A DNA stretch of 64,000 nt. It comes from Paracoccus benzoatiresistens (GTDB lineage: Bacteria; Pseudomonadota; Alphaproteobacteria; Rhodobacterales; Rhodobacteraceae). The stretch covers positions 124,001 through 188,000 of the forward strand of contig NZ_JAPTYD010000002.1 in the NCBI RefSeq assembly GCF_026913015.1, in the 5' to 3' direction. Below the pieces are notes generated by a model that ran no database searches, was not told where the DNA came from, and saw nothing but the letters and a program-made list of their open reading frames with translations. A program made the position numbers and the translations under genes. Positions 58,162 to 64,000 of the stretch are shown piece after piece. The stretch's first letter is position 1, and every line of letters begins with the position of its first letter.

Positions 58162-58845
58162 ATGACGGCGGTTCTGGATCAGGAGATTCGCGACAAACTT
58201 CTGGCCGATCCCGGCGTGATCTTGGGCGACCGTGACCTGATGCGCGCCCTTGTCGCGGCGCGCGAGGCCGAACTGGGCGACAATGTCATCGACATCCGCG
58301 GCCGCGCGATGGAGGCGCTAGAGTCGCGGCTCGACCGGCTGGAATCGCAGCATGAAAGCGTGATCGCCGCCGCCTATGACAACCAGTCGGGCACCGCGGT
58401 GATCCATCGCGCGGTGATCGGGCTGCTGGAATCGTCGGATCTGGCGGAACTGGTGGACAGCCTGCAATCGGATATCGCGCCGCTTCTGCGGGTCGAGACG
58501 CTGCGGCTGGTGGTCGAACCCGACCCCGCCATTCCCGGCTTGCCCGAGAATGCGGTGATCGTCCCCGAGGGGGCAATCGGCCGGATCGTCGCGGCGGGGC
58601 GGCGCACGCCGCGCGGCGACGACATCGTGCTGCGCCCGTCCTCGCCCATCACGCAGGTGATGCATGGCCGGGTTGTCGCGTCCGAGGCGCTGCTGCCCAT
58701 CGACCTGGGCGCCCGCCGTCCCCGCGCCATGCTGCTGATGGGCAGCGCCGACAGGTCCCGCTTCATGCCCGCCCACGGCACCGACCTTCTGCGCTTCTTC
58801 GCGCAGGTCTTCCGGCTGGTGCTGCTGTCGCGGCTGCGCGGATGA
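58162..58845 (+). CDS. DUF484 family protein
   Basis: This 227-residue protein matches DUF484: IRDKLLADPGVILGDRDLMRAL, a coiled-coil-like ALESRLDRLESQHESVIAAAYDN, then a GAF-like domain ending RFFAQVFRLVLLSRL. DUF484 genes commonly precede xerC; function is unproven. Its stop overlaps the xerC ATG (58842-58845). Confidence 0.9.
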   Translation: MTAVLDQEIRDKLLADPGVILGDRDLMRALVAAREAELGDNVIDIRGRAMEALESRLDRLESQHESVIAAAYDNQSGTAVIHRAVIGLLESSDLAELVDSLQSDIAPLLRVETLRLVVEPDPAIPGLPENAVIVPEGAIGRIVAAGRRTPRGDDIVLRPSSPITQVMHGRVVASEALLPIDLGARRPRAMLLMGSADRSRFMPAHGTDLLRFFAQVFRLVLLSRLRG

Positions 58846-59786
58846 CCGCGCCCGCGGCGCCTGACCTGCTGGCCTTGGCGCCGGCCATGTCGCATGCGCT
58901 GGCCCGCTGGCTCGAGGTCGAGGCCGCGACCCGCGACCGGTCCCCCCACACCATCACCGCCTATCGCGCCGACCTGCTGGCCTTTCTTGCCTTTCTCGGC
59001 GGCCATCATGGGCAGGCGGCGACCCCCAAGTCGCTGGCCGACCTGCGCCAGACCGACATGCGCGCCTTTGCCGCCGCCGAACGCGCGCGGGGGCTGGGGG
59101 CGCGGTCGCTTGCCCGGCGGCAGTCGGCGGTGCGCAGCTTCCTGCGCTGGATGTCCGATCGCGAGGGATACGACCTGTCTGCGGCACTCTCCACCCGCAG
59201 CCCGAAATACACCCGGTCCCTGCCCCGCCCGCTGACGCCCGACCAGGCGCAGGACACGCTGGACATGGTGGCTGTCGGTCACGACACGCCCTGGGTCGCG
59301 GCGCGCGACACGGCGGTGATGACGCTGCTGTGGGGCTGCGGGCTGCGCATTTCCGAGGCCCTGAACCTGAACGGCGCCGACTGGCCGTTCCGCGACAGCC
59401 TGACCATCACCGGCAAGGGGGAACGGCAGCGGCATGTGCCCGTTCTTCCCGTGGCGCGCGCTGCGGTGGCCGATTACCTGCACCAGTGCCCCTGGCCCCT
59501 GGCCCCCGACCAGCCGCTGTTTCGCGGCGTGCGCGGGGGGCGGCTGTCGTCCGGGATCATCGACAGCGTGATGCGCAACGCCCGCGCCGCGCTTGGCCTT
59601 CCGCCGACCGCCACGCCCCACGCGCTGCGCCATTCCTTTGCCACGCATCTGCTGGCAGCCGGGGGCGACCTGCGCACCATCCAGGAACTGCTGGGCCATG
59701 CGAGCCTGTCGACCACGCAGGTCTATACCGGGGTCGATGACGCGCATCTGATGGCCGTCTATCAGGCCGCGCATCCCCGTGGCTAG
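58842..59786 (+). CDS. xerC: Tyrosine recombinase XerC
   Basis: This 314-residue site-specific recombinase resolves chromosome dimers at dif with XerD. It has an N-terminal core-binding domain (TITAYRADLLAFLAFLGGHH) and the catalytic set: Arg in GCGLRISEALNLN, Lys in TGKGERQR, HALRHSFATHLL (His, Arg), LGHASLSTTQVYT (His and Tyr). Assigned XerC on its DUF484 neighbour. No dif-like site was recognised nearby. Confidence 0.94.
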   Translation: MTAPAAPDLLALAPAMSHALARWLEVEAATRDRSPHTITAYRADLLAFLAFLGGHHGQAATPKSLADLRQTDMRAFAAAERARGLGARSLARRQSAVRSFLRWMSDREGYDLSAALSTRSPKYTRSLPRPLTPDQAQDTLDMVAVGHDTPWVAARDTAVMTLLWGCGLRISEALNLNGADWPFRDSLTITGKGERQRHVPVLPVARAAVADYLHQCPWPLAPDQPLFRGVRGGRLSSGIIDSVMRNARAALGLPPTATPHALRHSFATHLLAAGGDLRTIQELLGHASLSTTQVYTGVDDAHLMAVYQAAHPRG

Positions 59787-59843
59787 GGTCGAACCCCGCC
59801 CGACCCTGGCGCGTTTGCTCTGCCTGATCAGAAGGATGTCATC

Positions 59844-60419
59844 ATGACCACACATGCGATCTTCAACCGGCCGATGGACGAGCCCGTCCCCCAGGGCATG
59901 GACCAGGCGATCTTCGGCATGGGCTGCTATTGGGGCGTCGAACGCCTGTTCTGGAAGCAGAACGGCATCTGGCTGACGCAGGTGGGCTTTGCGGGCGGCA
60001 CGGTCGAGAACCCGACCTATGAGCAGGTGAAGACCGGGACCACCGGCCATGCCGAGGTCGTGCGGATCGTCTTTGACAGCTCCAAGATCAGCTATGACCA
60101 TCTGCTGCAGCTGTTCTGGGAAAACCACGACCCGACCCAGGGCGACCGGCAGGGCAATGACATGGGCAGCCAGTATCGCAGCCTCATCATGACCTTCAAC
60201 GACAGCCAGCACGCGGTGGCCGAGGCGTCGAAGATCGATTATGACAACCGCCTGGCCGTGGCGGGCTTCGGCAAGATCACCACGCAGATCACCGGCCCCG
60301 CCCCCTTCTGGCCCGCGCACGAGGCGCATCAGCAATACCTGGAAAAGAACCCGGATGGTTATTGCGGCCTCAAGGGCACGGGGGTAGAGGCGTCCATGCC
60401 CAACCCGGATCCGATCTGA
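59844..60419 (+). CDS. msrA: Peptide methionine sulfoxide reductase MsrA
   Basis: This 191-residue enzyme reduces methionine-S-sulfoxide in proteins. The nucleophile is Cys28 in GMGCYWGVER (GCFWG in most relatives), with YEQVKTGTTGHAEVV and FWENHDPTQGDRQGNDMGSQYRS. The recycling cysteine is in YCGLKG near the end. Its TGA overlaps the prmA ATG. Confidence 0.96.
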   Translation: MTTHAIFNRPMDEPVPQGMDQAIFGMGCYWGVERLFWKQNGIWLTQVGFAGGTVENPTYEQVKTGTTGHAEVVRIVFDSSKISYDHLLQLFWENHDPTQGDRQGNDMGSQYRSLIMTFNDSQHAVAEASKIDYDNRLAVAGFGKITTQITGPAPFWPAHEAHQQYLEKNPDGYCGLKGTGVEASMPNPDPI

Positions 60420-61291
60420 TGACCACCTATTCCGCGCTGACCCATGTCCCGGGCCGAGAGGCCGCCGAAGCCCTTGCCGAGGCTTGCGAGGATCTGGAGC
60501 CCGAACCCGTCGGTACTGGCGTCTTCGAGATCGAGGACGGATCGGGCCGCTGGGAAGTCGGCGCCTATTTCACCGAGGCCCCCGACGAGATCGCCCTGGC
60601 CCTGCTGGCTGCCGCCCATGGCGCCAATCCCTTTGCGATTTCCGAGGTGCCGGATGTCGATTGGGTCGCCCATGTGAAGCGCGAACTGACGCCCGTGCGC
60701 GCGGGTCGCTTTTATGTCCATGGCAGCCATGATGCCGACACGATTCCCGAAGGGGTCGAGGCGCTCTGCATCGAGGCCGCGATGGCCTTCGGCACCGGGC
60801 ACCACAACACCACCAAGGGCTGTCTCGAGGCGCTGGACCGGCTGGCCACCCAGGGCTTCCAGCCGGGCCGTGTCGTCGATATCGGCTGCGGCACCGCCGT
60901 GCTGGCCATGGCGTCCGCCCGGCTGTGGCCGGTGACGGTGCTTGCCAGCGACATCGACGCGGTGGCAGTCGATACGGCGGCGGCCAATGTGATCGCCAAT
61001 GGCCTGGACGGGCGCGTGATCTGCATCGAGGCGGCGGGCTTCGGCCATGCGATGCTGGAAGACAATGCCCCCTATGACCTGGTGCTGGCCAATATCCTGA
61101 AGCAGCCGCTGATCGACCTGGCGCCGCAGATGGCCGCGATGGTCGCCCCCGGGGGCAGGATCATCCTGTCGGGCATCCTGACCAAGCAGGCCGAGGAGGT
61201 CATCGCGGTCTATCGCGAGGCAGGCTTCGCGCTGGACCGGCGCGACGATCTGGCGGACTGGTCGGCCTTGGTGATGGAACGTCGGGCCTGA
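60419..61291 (+). CDS. prmA: Ribosomal protein L11 methyltransferase PrmA
   Basis: This 290-residue SAM-dependent enzyme trimethylates L11. It has MAFGTGHHNTTKGCLEAL, the SAM loop DIGCGTAVLAMA and LANILKQPLIDLAP (NIL in place of NPPY). Start ATG 60419, in TGATG overlap with msrA, fits the family N-terminus. Confidence 0.93.
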   Translation: MTTYSALTHVPGREAAEALAEACEDLEPEPVGTGVFEIEDGSGRWEVGAYFTEAPDEIALALLAAAHGANPFAISEVPDVDWVAHVKRELTPVRAGRFYVHGSHDADTIPEGVEALCIEAAMAFGTGHHNTTKGCLEALDRLATQGFQPGRVVDIGCGTAVLAMASARLWPVTVLASDIDAVAVDTAAANVIANGLDGRVICIEAAGFGHAMLEDNAPYDLVLANILKQPLIDLAPQMAAMVAPGGRIILSGILTKQAEEVIAVYREAGFALDRRDDLADWSALVMERRA

Positions 61292-61304
61292 CGGCATCCT
61301 GGCC

Positions 61305-61333
61305 TTGAAAACGAGCCCGTTTCCTGCTATCTA
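61305..61333 (+). promoter_or_regulatory. Possible promoter of the cold-shock gene
   Basis: TTGAAA (61305-61310), a 17-bp spacer and TATCTA (61328-61333) give a weak sigma-70-like promoter. It would leave a leader of about 115 bases before the ATG, long as in cold-regulated csp genes. Confidence 0.4.
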
Positions 61334-61454
61334 GGGTCGGCAAGCGTCTTTCTTACGGCCTTCTGTCTCCTTTTCGGCTTCAGATGTTCCTTGACGACAC
61401 TAAGCCGGGCCATCGCATGTCGCGGATGGCAGACACAAAACAGGAGACATCACG

Positions 61455-61661
61455 ATGGCCAACGGTACCGTGAAATGGTTCAACGCCACCAAAGGTTTCG
61501 GCTTCATCCAGCCCGAACATGGCTCGAAGGACATCTTCCTTCACATCTCGGCTCTGGAGCGCGCCGGCATCCGCGATATCCGCGACGGCCAGGCGATCAC
61601 CTTCGACGTCGAAAAGGGCCGTGACGGCCGCGAATCGGCGACCAACGTTGCGCTGGCCTAA
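61455..61661 (+). CDS. Cold-shock domain protein (CspA family)
   Basis: This 68-residue single-stranded nucleic-acid-binding protein has RNP1 KGFGFIQ (13-19) and RNP2 DIFLHIS (26-32). ATG with AGGAG eight bases upstream. It acts as an RNA chaperone; whether it is cold-induced cannot be told, though the long leader hints at post-transcriptional control. Confidence 0.97.
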   Translation: MANGTVKWFNATKGFGFIQPEHGSKDIFLHISALERAGIRDIRDGQAITFDVEKGRDGRESATNVALA

Positions 61662-61678
61662 CAGCGCTGCGACTTCCT

Positions 61679-61701
61679 GGGCAGCGGCATGATCGCTGCC
61701 C
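61679..61701 (+). terminator. Hairpin after the cold-shock gene
   Basis: An 8-bp perfect stem (61679-61686 with 61694-61701) with a 7-nt loop, 18 bp past the stop; a second GC hairpin follows. No T-run. Confidence 0.45.
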
Positions 61702-61755
61702 GGCCTGGCCCCTGCCGCATGGCGCGGGGCCGGGCACTTCCATGAAAGCACAATT

Positions 61756-62004
61756 TTGATCGAAGTTAACTGGGGATATCCCCTGTCGTTCGTCCTGCGG
61801 GACGGCGACGTGAAGACCTTCACCACCATCGAGACGGCCGCCTATTGGCTGGAGCGGAAATGGCCGGTCGATGACGCGCCCCGCGCCCATGCCGCCCGGA
61901 TGCTGGATGCCGCCGCCCATTGCATGATCCCGGTCAGAACAGCCCGCGCGGCCTTCAAGGACGCGGCACAATCCGCAGGTTTAAGGTCTGTCCAGCCGCA
62001 TTGA
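61756..62004 (+). CDS. DUF982 family small protein
   Basis: This 82-residue protein matches DUF982: SFVLRDGDVKTFTTIETAAYWLERKWP, then ARMLDAAAHCMI and AFKDAAQSAGL. The function is unknown; the family is common in rhizobia and Rhodobacterales. Start codon TTG 61756 is inferred because no ATG/GTG precedes the conserved part in frame and the ribosome site is poor. Confidence 0.7.
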   Translation: MIEVNWGYPLSFVLRDGDVKTFTTIETAAYWLERKWPVDDAPRAHAARMLDAAAHCMIPVRTARAAFKDAAQSAGLRSVQPH

Positions 62005-62027
62005 AGCGGCCCCGACCATCAGAGCAA

Positions 62028-62060
62028 GAAAAAACCCCCTCTGCATCCGCATTGGGGGTT
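62028..62060 (-). terminator. Terminator of the DUF1127 gene
   Basis: A 7-bp stem (62033-62039 with 62054-62060) and a 14-nt loop, followed on the minus strand by six T (A-run 62029-62034), 28 bp past the DUF1127 stop. Confidence 0.75.
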
Positions 62061-62088
62061 CGTTCGTCTTAACCGGGATGGCTTTGGC

Positions 62089-62283
62089 TTAGAGGCCGCG
62101 CGCAATCCGCTCGATGTCGCCGCGGCACAGACCGATATCGTCCAGCTCGCGATCCGACAGGCGGCTCAGTTCCCGACGGGTCACGCGGGCATCGTTCCAC
62201 GCGGACAGCATCGAGAAGAAGTTCGCAACGACATTGCCAACGCCACCAACAGCAACACTGCGGTTCAGTTCCATCGTCGACAT
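62089..62283 (-). CDS. DUF1127 (YjiS-like) small protein
   Basis: This 64-residue basic protein ends with the DUF1127 motif RRELSRLSDRELDDIGL followed by RGDIERIARGL. Small DUF1127 proteins in Rhodobacter and relatives bind RNA and affect its stability (for example CcaF1). Start ATG 62283, eight bases after AGG; an ATG at 62289 is close. A 7-bp hairpin lies 22 bases upstream in the leader. No CCUCCUCCC-type sRNA array is seen downstream. Confidence 0.9.
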   Translation of the reverse strand: MSTMELNRSVAVGGVGNVVANFFSMLSAWNDARVTRRELSRLSDRELDDIGLCRGDIERIARGL

Positions 62284-62304
62284 TTTCATCACCTGTTTCA
62301 GAAG

Positions 62305-62321
62305 TGCCCGACCATCGGGCA
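62305..62321 (-). promoter_or_regulatory. Leader hairpin upstream of DUF1127 gene
   Basis: A perfect 7-bp stem (62305-62311 with 62315-62321) and a 3-nt loop are located about 22 bases upstream of the start codon on the transcribed strand. It could influence leader stability or ribosome access. Function is speculative. Confidence 0.4.
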
Positions 62322-62474
62322 GTAGCTTCATGAACAAGGATATAGATTGTGCACCTGCAGAAATGTAGCTGGCGGCTTGGCAAGGCAGATATGCACGGCG
62401 TGCAGACTGAATAAGGGGAAAAGGCCCCCTGAAGGTCGCTTTCGGACCCTGGAATGCCGCATTGCGGCATCGGT

Positions 62475-63194
62475 TTACTGCCAGTCTCCCAAGGCCGCCT
62501 GCCACAGCGCAAGTGCCGCAACGGCAGCCGTGTCGGCGCGCAGGATTCGCGGCCCCAAGCTGATGCGACTCACGAAGGGAAGACCCGACAGCCGGGCGCG
62601 CTCGGCATCCGAAAACCCGCCCTCGGGGCCGATCAGGATGGCCCAGGGACCGCGCGGCAGGTTCGCCAGCGTCTCGGCGGGACCCGCCATCGCCTCGTCA
62701 GCCCAGAGGATGCGGCGGGACGCGTCCCAGCCATCCAGCAGGCGCGACAGGGACACCAGATCGGCCACGGCGGGGACAAAGGTTCCGCCGCATTGCTCGG
62801 CCGCCTCGACGGCATGGGCCTGCAGGCGATCCTGGCGGATGCGTTCGGAATTGGTGAAATCGGTCTGCACCGGCAGGATGCGGGCGGCGCCCATCTCGGC
62901 CGCCTTTTCGACGATGAAGTCGGTGCGCGCCTTCTTGATGGGCGCGAAGCACAGCCACAGGTCGGGCGGGTCGCGCTGCGGGGCGACCTGCGCCAGCACC
63001 TCCAGCGACCCGCCGCGCTTGGTGGCATCAGCGATGCGCGCCGACCATGCGCCGTCCTGGCCGTTGAAGACCTCGATCACGGCCCCCGGCGGCAGGCGCA
63101 TGACGCCCGACAGGTAATGCGCCTGCCCCGAGTCCAGCGGGACGGCTTGTCCCGCGACCAAGGGGTGATCTATGAACAGCCTGATCCTTGCCAT
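62475..63194 (-). CDS. rsmE: 16S rRNA (uracil1498-N3)-methyltransferase RsmE
   Basis: This 239-residue SPOUT-class enzyme has HYLSGVMRLPPG near the N-terminus, FTNSERIRQDR, and the knot motifs AILIGPEGGFSDAE and RISLGPRILRADTAA. The ATG overlaps the extreme start of ubiA on the other strand (63192-63195), so the two are divergent with a shared short start region. Confidence 0.95.
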   Translation of the reverse strand: MARIRLFIDHPLVAGQAVPLDSGQAHYLSGVMRLPPGAVIEVFNGQDGAWSARIADATKRGGSLEVLAQVAPQRDPPDLWLCFAPIKKARTDFIVEKAAEMGAARILPVQTDFTNSERIRQDRLQAHAVEAAEQCGGTFVPAVADLVSLSRLLDGWDASRRILWADEAMAGPAETLANLPRGPWAILIGPEGGFSDAERARLSGLPFVSRISLGPRILRADTAAVAALALWQAALGDWQ

Positions 63195-63207
63195 GGGGCC
63201 AGACGCT

Positions 63208-64000
63208 ATGCAAAGCCGGACGGAAAGACCAGACGCCGTGGTCGACGCGCCGAAGGGAAACTGGGTGGACACGGCCGCCCCCCCGGCCTGGAGGCCCTGG
63301 CTGCGGCTGTCGCGCGCGGACCGGCCCATCGGCACGTGGCTGCTGCTCTTGCCCTGCTGGTGGGGGATCGGGCTGGCGATGATGGCGGACGCGCCGCGCT
63401 GGTCCGACCTGTGGATCGCCATCGCCTGCGGCATCGGCGCGCTGGTGATGCGCGGGGCCGGCTGCACCTGGAACGACATCACCGACCGCGACATCGACGA
63501 CAAGGTGGCCCGCACCCGGTCCCGCCCCCTGCCCTCGGGACAGGTGACGCTGCGCGGGGCATATGCCTGGCTGGTGGCGCAATGCCTGTTGGGCTTCGTG
63601 ATCCTGCTGACGCTGGATCGGGCGGCGGTCTGGATGGGCGTGGCCTCGCTGGCCCTGGTTGCGGTATATCCCTTTGCCAAGCGATTCACCTGGTGGCCGC
63701 AGGTCTTTCTGGGCCTGGCCTTCAACTGGGGCGTGATGCTGGCCTATGCCGCGCATATGGGGCGGCTGGACGCGGCGCCGGTCGTGGCTTGGTTCGCGGG
63801 CATCGCCTGGACCATCTTCTACGACACCATCTATGCCCATCAGGATGTCGAGGATGACGCCCTGATCGGCGTGAAATCCACCGCCCGGCTGTTCGGCCGG
63901 AACAGCCCGCGCATCCTGGCAGGCTTTGCGGTGCTGACGGTTCTGCTGTTTGCGCTGGCCATCTGGCTGACGGGTCGCAATCTGTTGATTGCCTATGCCG
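63208..64000 (+). CDS. ubiA: 4-hydroxybenzoate polyprenyltransferase UbiA (start; cut by window end)
   Basis: The 264 visible residues have no stop before the window edge. They show a UbiA family membrane protein with TWNDITDRDIDDKVARTRSRPLPSG, the first aspartate-rich motif, and YDTIYAHQDVEDDALIGVKSTA, the second. It attaches a polyprenyl chain to 4-hydroxybenzoate in ubiquinone synthesis. Start uncertain: ATG 63208 with GGGG upstream; ATG 63193 or GTG 63238 are alternatives. Divergent from rsmE. Confidence 0.92.
   Translation, partial: MQSRTERPDAVVDAPKGNWVDTAAPPAWRPWLRLSRADRPIGTWLLLLPCWWGIGLAMMADAPRWSDLWIAIACGIGALVMRGAGCTWNDITDRDIDDKVARTRSRPLPSGQVTLRGAYAWLVAQCLLGFVILLTLDRAAVWMGVASLALVAVYPFAKRFTWWPQVFLGLAFNWGVMLAYAAHMGRLDAAPVVAWFAGIAWTIFYDTIYAHQDVEDDALIGVKSTARLFGRNSPRILAGFAVLTVLLFALAIWLTGRNLLIAYA

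Noticed and set aside
62005-62088. CcsR-type small RNA array downstream of DUF1127.
   Set aside because: Only one hairpin, the terminator, is present and no CCUCCUCCC loops are seen.

Overview
The window looks like a chromosomal segment of a high-GC alphaproteobacterium of the Rhodobacterales, most probably a motile Paracoccus-like member (inference from gene content and order, not from a search). Supporting signs are a CcrM-type GANTC methylase, a DnaE2 error-prone polymerase, the compact flagellar order fliI / flgB-flgC-fliE-fliQ-flgF-flgG-flgA-flgH-fliL, the short single-cysteine L36, DUF484 next to xerC, and DUF1127 and DUF982 small proteins. I see no insertion sequence, prophage, CRISPR array or rRNA operon.

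Layout. 1-12.8 kb: the end of dnaE2, then a leftward block (Fsr-like MFS exporter, sulfotransferase-like/GT90 fusion, ureidoglycolate lyase, rnhB, ccrM), a GntR/UTRA regulator convergent with an orphan TRAP large permease, an L,D-transpeptidase and extensin-like pair, and a Crp/Fnr regulator. 12.9-29.0 kb: flagellar genes in two blocks (fliI and flgB...fliL; motB-flgE-flgK-flgL-flgI). Between the blocks sits a GT2 glycosyltransferase and a complete dTDP-L-rhamnose pathway (rfbC-B-D-A). 29.1-34.2 kb: an aldehyde dehydrogenase, a 1-Cys peroxiredoxin and a three-gene glycosyltransferase operon, whose first gene (RgpF-like) is partly AT-rich. 34.2-42.5 kb: pnp, an unknown Ala-rich gene, rpsO, a small RTX-repeat protein, rpmJ, tRNA-Val(GAC), N-formylglutamate amidohydrolase, an NfeD-like protein, a Nudix hydrolase, an unknown membrane protein and pyrF. 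42.6-51.2 kb: clpB, then a leftward isoprenoid operon (MFS, HDAC-like, xseB, ispA, dxs). 51.5-64 kb: a second L,D-transpeptidase (lipoprotein), a histone-H1-like tail protein, a lytic transglycosylase, a methyltransferase, priA, an FSA-type transaldolase, DUF484-xerC, msrA-prmA, a cold-shock gene, DUF982, DUF1127, rsmE and the start of ubiA.

How the genes fit together. Three themes recur. First, surface building: dTDP-rhamnose synthesis, five glycosyltransferases, two L,D-transpeptidases, an SLT transglycosylase and the flagellar rod/hook/ring parts. Second, cell-cycle and chromosome functions: CcrM, XerC, PriA, DnaE2, XseB, with GANTC sites in front of ccrM, flgB and flgE and a CtrA-like box overlapping one of them. 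Third, protein and RNA homeostasis: ClpB behind a sigma-32-like promoter, PNPase/S15, Csp, MsrA, PrmA, RsmE. Many gene pairs share 1-4 bp start/stop overlaps, implying translational coupling. Gene starts were chosen mainly by Shine-Dalgarno position and overlap with the upstream gene; uncertain ones are marked.
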